Source: Girardinichthys multiradiatus (lineage: Eukaryota > Chordata > Actinopteri > Cyprinodontiformes > Goodeidae). From it: DNA of 64,000 nucleotides. This document shows, in pieces, positions 10,657 through 22,034 of the stretch. Each line of letters starts with the position of its first letter. Within the stretch, counting starts at the first letter, position 1. The notes below the pieces were generated by a model. That model did no database searches and was not told where the DNA came from. It saw nothing but the letters and a program-made list of their open reading frames with translations. The position numbers were made by a program, and so were the translations under genes. The stretch is from assembly GCF_021462225.1 (NCBI RefSeq), contig NC_061816.1, forward strand, positions 14,595,390 to 14,659,389, given 5' to 3'.

Positions 10657-12059
10657 GTTTCGGTGTGCAATTATGCTGCTATAAAACATATATATGTAAA
10701 TATTTTCAGTCTTCTTTACCAAGGATGCCACTAAGTGTGGAAGGTGCTGTGTTTTATCAAAAGAAAGTTGACATTCATGTGCAATTCTATTCTAACCATC
10801 AAGGGAACAAGGCCAGCTTGTGTTTTCGAACGTCACCATCCAGGTTCTGCTTGGGCTGCCCTCACCTCTCTTTTGTTTTGATGTTGCTCTGAGGTCACCT
10901 CTCATTGGTCTGAGCTGTTGCCGGTCAGATAGCCATGTTAGCAATCAGACCCAGCTGGCAGCCTGACAGCATGGCCCCTTCAGAGGTGAGGTCTGGCAGC
11001 ATGTCACTGAGGGTTGGATGTAAAATAACAGCACCATGGGGGGATTGTGGTTTGAGCAGTATTTCACAGCTTTCTTTATGTGAAATTAAAGATGGGGTGT
11101 TACAGCCGAGCAGAGAACTTTTGATTTTCTGTGAAATGGGAAAGTGCAAAAATGACTAACAGAAGAACAGGCCACAGATTTGCCTTATAGTGCCATTATT
11201 TTTAGATTCATGCAGCTTGCTAGGCACATCTAATCTGGTGTATTTTCAGAAGTAGTCACTTTTTTCTTGGATTAAATTATCAAGCTCAGCAAGTTTGTTA
11301 TTAAAGTGGAGGACATTCTGTGTCCTTGAAGTTGCAGTGAAGTACCAGAGAGCAGATGATGAGCTTCTGTAATGTGACACATTTTGAAGTCAAATGGAAC
11401 ATCACTCTGAAAAGTAGCATGATTGAGTCATTCAGATTGGTTGGATCACACAGCTCAAAATGCTGAATTGCGGTGGGCTGTTTGCCAAAACGTCTTGGTC
11501 TAAAAAGGTACTGAAGGATTAAGGCAATTAAATTAGCTCTTATCCAAGACAAAGCGGATCCTAACACATTTGTTTCATTCCAGCTTAACTTCCAATTAAC
11601 AGAGACCAAATACTTTACCTGTTTAACATTTACTACTTTACTTTAGTACCTGCCAACCTCTGCAGTTGGAGAAATTGGATTTATAAAGAATAAAGAGACT
11701 GAACAATTGGTGATTTAGAGAGTGGCAAAGACATTACGTTTTGTATTAAATTGCCTTAACCTAAAGTCAATTTTAAAACATCAGACTTGAGTATATATAG
11801 ACTTGATCCAAATACATAAATAATTGTAATGTAGTAAGAGGGAATCCAATTGTACTGCTTTGTCCCACCCCCTCGCATTACTTTTATTATTTGTCTAAAG
11901 AACAATCTTTGTGTTTCCCCGTTTAAAATATTTTACAGTCACATCATTCATTGTATTGTCAAGATTGATGTTTAACAATATATATTGTTTGGTGTGATCT
12001 TCATTAATTCTTAATTATTAGTAATTGTCATGATTCATGATACAACTGCTGTTGGGGAA
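10657..12059. other. Interval with no supported feature
   Basis: Opposite-strand ORFs of 74 codons at 10925-11159 cover the same bases and show no domain. No transposon ends or RNA gene were recognised, so this may be unique intergenic DNA. Confidence 0.5.
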
Positions 12060-12240
12060 AAACAGGGACTTTTATTAATCGGCAGTTTTGTGCTTCATGG
12101 AGACGTGGCTGTGTGGATTAATACCGGACTCTGCGGTTTCAGTTACTGGTATTCAGAATAGGTGAACAGGTGTGCCGGTCCAGGTGGCATGAAAATAATC
12201 ATCGGTACTACCCAAGGTGCATTGTATGCAAGTGTCTGTG
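12060..12240 (+). pseudogene. LINE endonuclease-domain scrap
   Basis: A short frame reads CFMETWLCGLIPDSAVSVTG, matching the conserved TETWL...IPDS region of the apurinic-like endonuclease in L2/CR1-type LINEs (the analogous motif at 41817-41870 reads CFTETWLWGHIPDSNV). The frame is broken by stops within about 30 codons on either side and nothing else of the element is recognisable. The identification rests on one motif. Confidence 0.5.
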
Positions 12241-13538
12241 TTGGCATAGCTCATTTTAATAATTTCCATTTGAGTGATGTGGGGAGTATGGTGCAAGGTA
12301 CAAGGTGCTAGTGATATTTTGGTGATTCTGATAACTTGGCTTTCAGAGTTGAATTTATTGTAGCTATTTTATAGTACATGGAATGGAATACTTCAAGAAA
12401 CGGAAACTTGTCATAATCATAAACTATGGTCAATTGGAGAGAAAATAAATATTCTAGCAACATTCAAAAGGATGGCATAAAACATTTGTCATTAATAGAG
12501 GTAGCAATGACCAACTGCTGAGATGTTTAATCCATTTTATGGTGGTATATTTCAAGCTAACTTTAAAATTTTTAGAAAATTTTTTGCAAGAAAACTGAAC
12601 ACGTCTTTTAGATTTTAAAGAGAAAAGGAAGCCTTGCCGAAAGACTTAAATCTGTGTGTTACCCTCATCCCACTTCTTTTAACTGTTGAAACTGAGTGGT
12701 TGCAGCACAAAGGGAGGTTAGACAGAAAAATAGATTCAACACTCAGCAGTGGATCTCTGATGTTTTGAAAGATTTCTCTCGTATGTTCTCACAGTAAAGT
12801 CCCCTGCTTTGTGGCTGAGCAGATTTGTTGATGGCCCCCAGAGGTTCAGCTGTGCTTGACGCAGGAATAATTTTCCTCTCAAATACTGAACATCAGCCAG
12901 TTTTTTGAGAAGCTCTGATTTGTTCAGAAAAAAAAAGGATGACTGTACTGATTTGAAAAACATTTAATCAAATAATCTACTGCATTGATAAAAAATTGCT
13001 TTTTTGAAGGTTAGCTGCAAATATAAAGATAGTTCCACTTTCTGCTTTACTGATTAATGACTAGTAAAATTAAATTAAATTGCTTTTGGTTTGGTATGCC
13101 TTTGTTTGAGATGACCTTTAAACAGCCCTAGCTTTTGTGTGTGGAATAGACATGGTCAGAGTCATTATTGGTTATCAGCACATATCAGTTTGCCTCAGGC
13201 GTTAGTAGATGGGTGAAGGAGATGGAAGCGTGAAGGTGGGTCCTCTAAGATTGTCTTTGATGTAAATGTTGATCTCACTGTGAAGTCACTGCCAAGTACT
13301 TTACTACAATTGTTTAGTGGTAGTTACCTTTACATCATCTTTCACAATTGCTTTAACACATTGTGCTACTGTACATCAATACATTGCATATTTAAATTAA
13401 GAAGTTTGATTGTGTGGTGGTTGCACTTCCTGTATCCTTACTAGCCAAGCAGTTGTTTTCTTTCTGAAATTCTGCTACAATTTAACATATTTAATGCTAA
13501 ACCTATGTTTAACCTATTTTCAAATGAAACCACTAAAA
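12241..13538. other. AT-rich interval, nothing recognised
   Basis: No domain-bearing ORF, no repeat boundaries and no RNA gene seen. Confidence 0.5.
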
Positions 13539-13540
13539 TA

Positions 13541-13845
13541 CAGGGGTTGGACAATGAAACTGAAACACCTGGTTTTAGACCACAATAATTTATTAGTATG
13601 GTGTAGGGCCTCCTTTTGCGGCCAATACAGCATCAATTCGTCTTGGGAATGACATATACAAGTCCTGCACAGTGGTCAGAGGGATTTTAAACCATTCTTC
13701 TTGCAGGACAGTGGCCAGGTCACTACGTCATATTGGTGGAGGAAAACGTTTCCTGACTCGCTCCTCCAAAACACCCCAAAGTGGCTCAATAATATTTAGA
13801 TCTGGTGACTGTGCAGGCCATGGGAGATGTTCAACTTCACTTTCA
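13541..13845 (-). pseudogene. Tc1-like element, 3' end with transposase C-terminus
   Basis: Starts directly after a TA (13539-13540) with CAGGGGTTGGACAATGAAAC, the terminal inverted repeat of a known type of fish Tc1-like transposon. On the minus strand it encodes the end of the DDE transposase: the WPAQSPDLN block (Asn-Pro-Glu region decayed) is followed by a PLWGVLEERVRKRF segment with the third catalytic acidic residue just before PLWG. Similarity ends abruptly at about 13845, beside an A/T-rich seam and the ERV, so the 5' two thirds of the element are lost. It belongs to a different Tc1 family from the copies at 35430 and 44597. Confidence 0.85.
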
Positions 13846-14053
13846 AAAAAATAAATTAATAGAGATACAAATGCTTTAGTTCAGTTTTTTTTTTTTTATT
13901 CAGTATTTTACAAGTGTGAGGGAAAACTCTACCACTTTCAGTGAGAGGGAAACTCAATCACTGCCGCCTCTTCTCCCTTCTCCTGATGTTCTTTCTCCTC
14001 TTCAGCTCCCAGGTGTAGAGAGACCTGGAGCCTTGCGTTCTCACCCCTGGGGA

Positions 14054-15047
14054 TTATTCTGCCCCTTCAGTGGGGTGAGAAATCTGATCTTCTTTCCCGG
14101 TGTTTCCTCTTAAGTTTTCCTGGACCTCACCGAGGGATCTCTGCGGAGCGTCTGTCGCTGTACACTGACTCCAGTGGTACCAGGTGTCGCCTTTACCCTT
14201 GAGTCTCACCACATGTGAGGTTCTTTCTGTGACCTGGAATGGACCGGTCCACCTGGGTTCTGACCACTTCCTTTTGATCACCTTCAGCAGGATCCACTGT
14301 CTCCCTGTCTGCAGTTCATGTGGAGTCAGACCATGCCTCCGATTCACGGAGCTTCTTACAGACATCAAGGCTAACGGCAAGGCCGTGACCCAATTAATTT
14401 TGGTCTCTGCACAGATTTTAGCCAATTTGGTATTGAGGGTCTGATTCATTCTTTCCACCTTTCCCTGGGACTGTGGATGGTACACTGTCCCAAAGGGATG
14501 TTTAAGTCCCAAAAATTTCTCCACTTCTATGAGCTCCTTGTTTTTGAAGTGGGTGCCATTGTCTGATCTTATTTTGGCTGGAAAACCATGTCTGGGAATG
14601 TAATGATTTATCAAACACTTTACCACAGACTTTCTGTCTTCTTTCTTTGTGGCCCAGGCTTCTGGTCAACCTGTGAAAGCATCCGCACACACTAGCAGAT
14701 ATCTGAACCCATTCACTCTCTCAGTCATATCTGTAGTCAATGATGATTTCTTTCCCTGCAATAGGATCCACTGGGAATTTCCCTGGCGCTGGCTTCAAGG
14801 TAGGTTTGGCATTGAACTGTCTGCATATTTCACATGAGTTTATCCAATGCACTGCCATTGGTTTTAAATAAAGATGCCACCAGTGCTCGAGATTTGTTGT
14901 CATTTGTGTGGTCCCTACATGCCCCATGCCATGGGCTTCCTCCAGGGCTGCTGTAGTGAGCCCTGGTGGTAGGATTGGACGTCCGTCTGGACTCCTCCAA
15001 AGTCCATTTTGGTCCTCACTGCCTCCTCTCGCCTTCCACATCAACTT
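14054..15047 (-). pseudogene. ERV integrase region of pol (broken)
   Basis: Integrase would insert the viral DNA into host chromosomes. The N-terminal zinc-binding HHCC domain lies at about 14800-14950 on the minus strand (HGMGHVG, then CEIC). The catalytic core has the first Asp near 14745, the second in RSDNGTHF (about 14553-14576) and the Glu in GKVERMNQ (about 14445-14470). A C-terminal SH3-like region with the RWTGPFQVTERTS block follows and the frame ends at 14054. A one-base frame break just after the first catalytic Asp and a TGA at the conserved Gly-Trp position near 14670 interrupt the domain. All catalytic acidic residues are still readable across the frames. Confidence 0.88.
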
Positions 15048-17559
15048 TTATTCTGGTGAGGCCCCCTTTTTTAGTTTGACTACTTCCTCCAGAGTGGGCT
15101 CTGGTGTCAACCCTACCTCTGAACACAACAATATATTTTTTGGTTGATACCCAGCACACTGCTTCGCTGCTTGATCTGCTGCCTGATTTCCCAGTGCTAC
15201 TCTGGTATTGCTGCTGTCATGTCCTTTGCACTTGATAACTGCCACCTCCTGTGGTAATAGCAATGCTTCAGCCAACCTTCTCCTTTCCTGTTCATGCTTA
15301 ATGGGTTTCTGTCCAGCTGTCCTAAACCCTGTTCTCAACCATTGCTTTAGTTCAACATGCACTGCACCTGTGGCATATGCTGAGTCTGTGTAAATGTTTA
15401 TTTTTTGTCCTTCTCCTAATTCTAGGGCCGCTATCACTGCCAAAACTTCTGCTCTCTGTGCTGATTGTGTCTGTCAGCTTTTCCGCTTTCATTGTTACAA
15501 AGTCCGACCCTGAGTCCTCCACCACTGCATACGCTGCTTTAAGTCCTTGTGTGTCATGTCTGAAACAGCAACCATCTGTATACAGATTTCTAGCATCTGT
15601 CAGAGATGTGCTTTGTAGGTCTGCTCTGATTTTTCCATTAAACTCCACTTTTTCCGCACAGACATGTGGTTCTCCTGACATCATTCTGTCTGCCATATTT
15701 ATGCCCTCATGTGTGTATGTGATGTTAGGAGCTTCCAGCACCCTGCTCAGTCTCTGTTGTCTCAGTGGTGATAGTGTGAATGTCTTTGAGTTCACAAAAG
15801 CCACTACTCCATGTGATGTGAGAATGTGGAGGGAGTGTCCCATAACTACAAGGGCTGTTTTCTGGATTATATTAGCCATCCCTGCTGTATGTTTGGTGCA
15901 TTCATGATGTCTTTTTTCCATGTTGTCCAACATAACACTTATGTACATAAGGACAGTTCTAGTACCCCCTTTTGTCTGGAACAGCACCCCATTTGCTGTG
16001 TGTGCTGTTACAGAAACATCCAAATATAATGGCAGCGTGTAGTCAGGGTGTGCCAAGTGCGCAGCTTGAGATAAGTTTGTTTTGAGAGTGATGAAAGCTT
16101 CTTCAGCTTCTGTGGTCCATTCCAAGGGGGCAGTGAGATTTGTCATGCCCTGTTTTTTCACTAGGTCTCTATGGGGAGCTGTGAGAACAGTGTAGCCGGG
16201 GACAAATGATCTACTGTATCCTGTAAGGATCAGAAATGACAACATGTTTTTCACAAAGAGTGGTTTTGGATGAGAAAGTACTGCAGATTGATGTGCAGGG
16301 GACATACCGGTCCCTGGCTGGGAGATCACCCTACCCAAGAAGTCCACCTGTCTTCTGCAGATTTGAAGTTTGGCCTTACTGACTTTGTAGCCTGTCTTGG
16401 CCAGATGTGAAAGAACTACAGCAGTAGCCTCCAAACATTCAGTGACAGTAGGTGGGCCAAGAGAATGTCATCAACATACTGGATGAGTGTAGTATGTGGT
16501 GGGAGTGGGCAGTCCTGATAGGAGTCTTTAAGAACTTGGTTAAAGATTCCTGGGGAAAGAGCAAAACCCTGTGGCAAACGAGTGTATCGATACCTATGTG
16601 ATCTATAGGTGAAAGCAAAAATTTCCCTGCATTCTTCAGCTGAAGGCAGGCAAAAGAAAGCATTGGCCAGGTCAATGCATGTAAACCATGCATGTTCAGG
16701 ATTAATTTTAGTGAGAGCAACATAAGGATTTGGAACAGAGACAGTAGGAGTGGACAGTGCTGCATTAACAGCCCTCAAATCATGTGCCATTCTCCATTTC
16801 CCTGTTCCTTTTTTTGCAAACTGGTAAAATAGGTGTATTCCACGGGGAGGAGTCAACCGACTCTAATACACCGGCATTCCACAGACCCTCAATTGTGTCC
16901 TTAATGCCCAGTTCAGCAGCGGGTTTATGAGGGTATTGGGACCTCCAGATTGGTTGATCAGAAGTAAGCTGAAAAGTAATGGGAGTACAGTGTATGAGGC
17001 CCACGTCCGTGGCACCTTCTGCCCAGAGTGTGGAGGGCATGCTCTGTACAACTGCAGCTGCCAGTGGGTGATCTGATTTTTCTCTACCATGTTGTCTGTC
17101 TAACTGTACATGTTCCAGGGTGCCTACATCTGTGGAATAATTAAGAATGTGATAAGTGTTCCCTGAAGGTGAATAGGAGAGGTTAGGAGTGGAAGAGAGG
17201 TGCCAATCCTGCAGGGAGAGGGAGCATTTTAACACCCCCCCTAACTCACGTGCTTCATGTCCTGGATGGAGTGCTAAAGAAACGTGCAGAACGCCATCAG
17301 CCCACATTTCAAACCACCCTTCCTGTTCTTTGGATAACTGTACAGAGGCGACAATGCCTTCTGGAGCTACATAAATGTCAGTGGTGACAATGTCCCACGT
17401 CTTACCCTCCAGCTCATCAGCAAAGATTTCCTGGTAGCATTCACAGTTATTTCTGTCATAAAACAGGGTGACATGCGACGGGTCAGGGGGAGGAATATAG
17501 GGTGCCAGAGTGGAGATCCAGGATTTCCACCGAAGGAAGAAGAGAGAACACCTCTGCAC
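15048..17559 (-). pseudogene. ERV reverse transcriptase and RNase H region of pol (broken)
   Basis: Would copy viral RNA into DNA. RT fingers and palm are spread over three frames. A fragment at 17559-16780 precedes the start of RT (PLAAAVVQSM, then the SPWNTPILPV block). A second at 16856-16416 carries LPQGFALSPG and the catalytic YVDDILLA. A third at 16434-15352 carries the thumb and connection (VDFLGRVIS, WTTEAEEAF) and the start of RNase H (LYTDGCC). The end of RNase H, with the GHDSSNTR...NQAADQAAK motif, lies at 15443-15048. Frame breaks occur near 17550, 16800, 16430 and 15450. The catalytic Asp pair is intact in sequence but the gene is not. Confidence 0.9.
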
Positions 17560-18032
17560 GCTGAGGATTCTGGGTGTAGCAAGACCCAGTAAATGTCAGC
17601 CATAGGATCGGGTAAAGGCTGAATTAAATACTGTCCATGTGAAAAGTGTGTGTTGCTGCCACATGAAAGTTGGGTGCCATTAGGAAGGTGCACCTGCAGT
17701 CCGTTTGAACCACACAGAATGGTTGCGCCCATTTTGATCAACATGTCTCTGCCCAGTAAATTTACTGGTGTGTCTGCCGACACTAAGTAATTGTGGTTCA
17801 AAGTTTGCCCTCCTATTTCAGTTCTTAGGGGCTTGGTGTAAGGTAGGACCTGTTTAGCCCCAGAAAACCCCATGACATTGGTAGTCCTTGTGGAGAGAGT
17901 GTTGGGAGGAGCTTGTTTGATGGTTGAGCATGCAGCCCCAGTGTCCACTAGAAAAGGAAGACTTTGTCCATCCACCGTCACGGACAGTAAGGGGTCCTCA
18001 ATCCCTCTGTCCGGGGGGTTCTGTGGGGACCC
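17540..18032 (-). pseudogene. ERV protease region
   Basis: Aspartic protease that would mature the Gag and Pol polyproteins. It starts in the same frame as gag, directly after the gag TGA codon, and shows the active site LVDTGAACSTI (about 17955-17920). A flap-like region and the LLGRDML motif (about 17755-17735) follow, the usual second signature of retroviral proteases. The frame is lost near 17540, where sequence continues in another frame into the RT leader. Active-site Asp-Thr-Gly is preserved. Confidence 0.88.
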
Positions 18033-18035
18033 TCA
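18009..18035 (-). promoter_or_regulatory. Gag-pro junction: in-frame TGA, possible readthrough site
   Basis: The gag frame ends at TGA (18035-18033) and protease continues in exactly the same frame: the next ORF methionine at 17981 is 17 codons on. The stop is followed by GGGTCCCC and a C/G-rich stretch that could fold. Gammaretroviruses use suppression of one gag stop codon to make Gag-Pol, and this layout matches that strategy rather than a frameshift. Whether the TGA is original or a mutation of another stop cannot be told here. Confidence 0.65.
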
Positions 18036-20261
18036 GTGGTGGTCTGGCCAGAGACTGGGCTCATCCCAGGCTGGCAATTGGATTGAAGGCTGCTGCTGTT
18101 GGCCTCCACGTGGTGGACCACCTGCTGGTCTTGCAAGTGGACCATACCATCCATTCTCTCCTTGAGGGTTCTTGTATGGACATTCACGAGACCAATGGCC
18201 TGGCTCTTCACAGTAGTAGCACACATCAGCATTCCCCCACCTCCGTGGCGGCCCTCGCTGGAATCCCCTTCCCCTGGGCCCACGTCGTCCCCTGAAACGA
18301 CCAGCATGTGCCTGATGAGGAACAGAGGTCATAGACCCCTGTGCAAACGTGTCCTGGTGGCCAGGAAATGGAGGAGCTTGTGGTGGTTGGGAAACAGCAC
18401 CTTCATACATTATTTTGGTGGTTTTATTCTCTTTTTTCTTTTCCCCTGCTTTTTGTTTTGCTTCAGCTAACTGCATTTTTAGTAATTGAGTCTGCAATGC
18501 TTTAAGTTCTTCCTCATCCTTCTTATGTTCCTCTCTTATTTTAGATAGATGGTGAATTAAATGGCGATCCCACGTTCCACTAACAGCCCCTGGCAAATCA
18601 GGATTGTCTTCCATGTTGGTTTTAACCTGTGTGGGTAAACCTCTCAGCACAGCGTCTCTGAACCAATCCCTCTGTGAGCCCTCATTGGCTGGATTAGTTC
18701 CTGTTTGTGTTTGCCACATGGATTTGCATTGATCCAAATATTCTCTTGGATTGGTGTTTGGATTCCATTCAAATTTAGGGATAGTGCGCCTCCTGGTTAC
18801 AGGGTATAGGTCCCCTATCCACTGGGAATATTGAGTGAAAGGGTCTGAATCTAAGGCGAAGGTGGTGTGAGCTGTAGTTTCAACCTCTCTACAGGTGTGT
18901 GGTTTCATGCAACGTGCTGCAATCGCGCGGTAGTCACCTAGAGCCAAAGTGCTGCCTGCCGTCAGGGAATCTAAAGTTTGTAACCAAATAGAAGCCCCCT
19001 CAGTTATGGGTGGGAGCTTGTCGCAGAGTGTGGTACGATCCCCCAGGGAAAAAGGCTTATACTTGCGCTGGCCCCCGGTTCCAGGCTGATGGAGCAGGGG
19101 CATCTGTTTTTTATAGAACCCAGGCTCCCCTCTTGATGCCATCTTGCGGAGGAGGCGTGGTTGCATGATTTGAGCTTCTGGTTGGGGGGCACTGCGCTCA
19201 GGTGTGTCTTCTGGTGGTTCATGTAGGTTTGAGACGGCTTCATCATTTTCCTGGGCTTCACATTCTACACTAGGGGTGGGTGAAGCCCAAGGAGTAGATG
19301 TCTGTGGTGGAAGTGTGGCATCAGGCCGCCAGTCACCACACACAGCAACAGTCACTGAGCCTACTTGCTTAGATGGGGCAGGTGTTGCCATGGTCATGCT
19401 TTGGGGTGAATAATCTGTGCAGTGTGAACGGGATGAGGGATGGTACTGAGATGGAGTTAAAGTTGGGATGGGAATTGTTACACCATCCAAGATTTCTCAC
19501 AATCTTCTTAGCTTAAACTCATCTGGGCTTAGTGAAGTATAAGAGCCAACAAAGAGCGCTTCAGATCAAGCTGGGTCAGTTACAGACAGAGAGTATTGTG
19601 ATTCAGATAAGAAAGAAATTAAGTCCTTTTGTTTTTTTTGTGGAGCTGTAGGGGCGGGACAAGAGGTGAGAGCAGCCTGTGGGCTGGACAACCCACGAAC
19701 AGTGTCTTCTTTGATGTCAAGTACAGGGTAAAGCCCTGTGGGAGGAGATGTAGGAGGGGGAGGAGGCTGAGCAGACGGCAGGGGAGGTGCATAGGGCGGT
19801 GGTTTGTCAGCTGTTTCCTTATTCCTGTCAGTGTATGGTTCTGTATGTGTGGTGTCAGGTTTATCGAACATTGCATATTTTCCTCCGTGCCATATTAAAA
19901 CCATCTGAGACCAGAATGTCTAATTTTTTGCTGCCTTGTCCCTTGTCTCTTTAAACTTGCCTTTAAACCAACCACTGTCTTTGCTTTTCTCTTCTGCCAA
20001 CTCCTTTTCTTTTTTAGCTTTCTTCATGTTCAGCCAAAACCATCTGCCAACACTCTTTCTGGTTTTTTCATCTATACCATCTTTCTCCACTTCCTCTTGT
20101 ATTTTCTGGTTCATTTTCTTAATCAACTTTTCAGCCTGTTATTCCTCCTGAGTCTGCTGCACCAGCTGTCTTACAACATACACCTGTTCCTTAAACGTTT
20201 TCCAAACCAGTGCCTCTGCACCCCAACATGAGTCATTAAACTCCCTATCAAACTGGTCCAT
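18033..20261 (-). pseudogene. ERV gag (matrix, late domain, capsid, nucleocapsid), interrupted by stops
   Basis: Structural polyprotein. The first ATG (20261) starts a matrix-like region rich in Lys and Glu (20126-19920). A proline-rich stretch with a PPPY late-budding motif lies near 19800, then capsid in the 19490-18033 frame (485 codons) and a coiled basic segment (KIREEHKKDEEELKALQTQL, about 18540-18490). One CCHC zinc knuckle (CYYCEEPGHWSREC, about 18212-18171) sits in an Arg/Gly-rich setting. In-frame stops lie near 20135, 19918, 19563 and 19494, so no intact Gag can be made. Single-knuckle Gag with PPPY is typical of gammaretrovirus-like elements. Confidence 0.88.
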
Positions 20262-21484
20262 GTTTAGAAGAAAGGTTTTTGCACCCTTCTGTAAAAAGTT
20301 TTCCCTCCCTAGAAAAGTATTTGTACCCTGAAACTCTCCTTCTATCTTTATTCAGTTAAAATTCACTTGCTCCAATGCTTCTCAATCATACATCAAAACA
20401 GCAATCAGTTATCTGTCCTTGTTAACACTGCTAGGTTTCCAGACAGAGTAACTGCGTTCACACAACAGCAATGAGAGTTCTGCCGGCTGCAGCGCTTCTC
20501 TTCCACTCACTCTGTCTCACCCACTCCTCCTAACAATGTCTGTATCACAGATTATATTTTCCGTGAACAGCTCATGTAGTTTTATGTGTTTATGTTTTGT
20601 GCAACTTCTATTTTTTCTGGAATGCACTAAATGCCGTCCAGTTATGACTACTCTTGCTGAATCATCCTATTTCAGCTCATAGTTTCTCATGCTGGTCTTG
20701 GTATAAATGTCATTTATAACTCACAGTCATACTCTCACTATTACTGGTCTCACAGATTCATATGACCTGTTCACAGTAATTCATTTGCTTCACAGGACTT
20801 ATAGTGTGTGCTTTATGTATTATTACATCTGTAATCTGGTTTTAATGAGGCGGAACTCGCATAAAACACAGCATTCACACCCTTATGTTTTTGCCTGGTC
20901 TCAGCTTCTGACTCCTTTAAACATAAAACTCTCAGGGACTCAAACCCTATTTACAGGGACTCAGACCTAGTCAAAACAGGTACTCCAACCCTTAATTCCA
21001 GGGGACTCAAACTCCATTTTGAGGGACTCTGACCCTTCTCAAGAGGGACTCAAACCCTGCTCAAAGGGAATCAAACCCTACTCAAAGGGACTCAAACCCT
21101 ATTTAAAACCGCTTTCAGAATTCGTAGTTTCCCACACTATGGGCCTCAAACCCAGCACAATCATGAATTTTCGTCAAAAAACATGTGGAGTTGCCAAACT
21201 CAGGAAAACATCTTCAACCTCTTTTTTTTTTTTTTTTACTATTAATACTATTATTTAACCTCGTTCAGATTTCCTTATTTTTTTCTTATTTAATAAATTT
21301 TGCAGAGTTTTCCACTTACTTGGACATAAGACACCATTCAATTTAGGCCTATCGAAAAATGCCAAAAGCAGAATTTGATTTAAACAGGTTCCTGCTTACC
21401 GTATGTTGTTTTGTCGGGTACCCTTGGTGTCAGATGTCCGTTCGTGGATCTCTGTTTTATCCGAATCTCTCTGCTTTTCCCAAA
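20262..21484 (-). other. ERV 5' untranslated leader
   Basis: About 1.2 kb between the primer site and the first gag ATG. A possible splice donor (CGGTAAGCAGG on the minus strand) lies near 21395-21405. It contains the tandem repeat at 20935-21150 and a 19-base T run (21219-21238). No long ORF was seen on the minus strand. Confidence 0.7.
20935..21150 (-). repeat. Degenerate tandem repeat in ERV leader
   Basis: About eight copies of a unit written GGGACTCAAACCCT on the plus strand (AGGGTTTGAGTCCC on the ERV sense strand) at 17-30-bp intervals, the best-ordered at 21044-21108. Copies vary in the spacer (tatttaca, gctcaaa, actcaaa). It is not a microsatellite and does not encode a clean peptide repeat. 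Confidence 0.85.
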
Positions 21485-21503
21485 ATCACATTGGGAGTCA
21501 CCA
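21485..21503 (-). promoter_or_regulatory. Primer binding site resembling tRNA-Trp
   Basis: On the plus strand the 19 bases atcacattgggagtcacca match the 3' end of tRNA-Trp (ending ...tcacca) with two transitions and one extra base. On the ERV sense strand this is TGGTGACTCC..., lying three bases after the CA that ends the LTR. It would bind tRNA-Trp to prime minus-strand DNA synthesis. Confidence 0.75.
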
Positions 21504-21506
21504 AGT

Positions 21507-22034
21507 TGATGGAGTTGTTCCCAGAAACTGCTGCGTGCTCGTTTGTTTTGGTAAAGCTAAGTCCTATGCTATACTGTTTTAGTAAAACTAAATAATAAAA
21601 GGAAACAGTTTATTTCGCCCGACCGGGGAGACGTGTCAGCTGAGTCACCATAGCACTTCTGACTTTTTCTCCCCAAAGACAGGGTTTTTATTCAAAAGCA
21701 AGGCGTGTACAATTACAAAGAAAAAACACATATTTTTAGCGAGTGTCAGTTGAACTCTTACACCTGGCATTCAGCTGTCTGTTCGACCTTCCCAACATTC
21801 CTGCTATTCTATTTTTGGACCTTCACAATATTCCTGTTATTCTGCAGACATGTACAGAAATATCTTCACAGTTGCAGGGCAGATTATAGCCAATCCAAAC
21901 ACACACACACACACACACACACCTGTTTTGAGCAAGCCACTAAGTTACACAGAACATTTCATTTCACATATTATTAAACCTAACTTGAGCATAGCAATGC
22001 AGACCCTATTAAGTATTTTACATATTTTCCAACA
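21507..22034 (-). repeat. ERV 5' LTR
   Basis: 528 bp, starting TGTTGGAAAATATG on the minus strand and ending CCATCA just before the primer site, so it has TG...CA ends. Poly(A) signals (AATAAA on the minus strand) lie at 21687-21692 and 21610-21615. An (AC)12 microsatellite (21899-21922) sits in U3. No matching 3' LTR was found in the window, so age cannot be estimated from LTR divergence. Confidence 0.78.

Larger units (their letters stand above)
13916..22034 (-). mobile_element. Gamma-like (ERV1-type) endogenous retrovirus, defective, 3' truncated
   Basis: Old provirus in minus orientation. In transcription order it has a 5' LTR (21507-22034), a tRNA-Trp-like primer site (21485-21503), a leader with tandem repeats, gag (20261-18033), an in-frame TGA, then pro, RT, RNase H and integrase (18032-14054). 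One zinc knuckle in Gag, a same-frame gag-stop-pro junction and an HHCC/DDE integrase of gammaretroviral type place it near ERV1. Reading frames carry many stops and frameshifts, so it cannot express full Gag-Pol. No env-like ORF and no 3' LTR occur downstream of integrase before a Tc1 fragment at 13845. The exact left edge is uncertain (13846-13916 is an A/T seam with a 13-base T run). Confidence 0.9.

Noticed and set aside
10925..11159. Two 74-codon ORFs on opposite strands over the same bases
   Set aside because: Coincident open frames with no recognisable protein family.
14184..19898. Many plus-strand ORFs (for example 15377-15907 and 17924-18295)
   Set aside because: They lie opposite the minus-strand ERV gag-pol and show no domain of their own, so they are shadows.
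20935..21150. CRISPR-like array
   Set aside because: Repeats are degenerate, spacers are irregular and similar, and the sequence lies in a vertebrate ERV leader.
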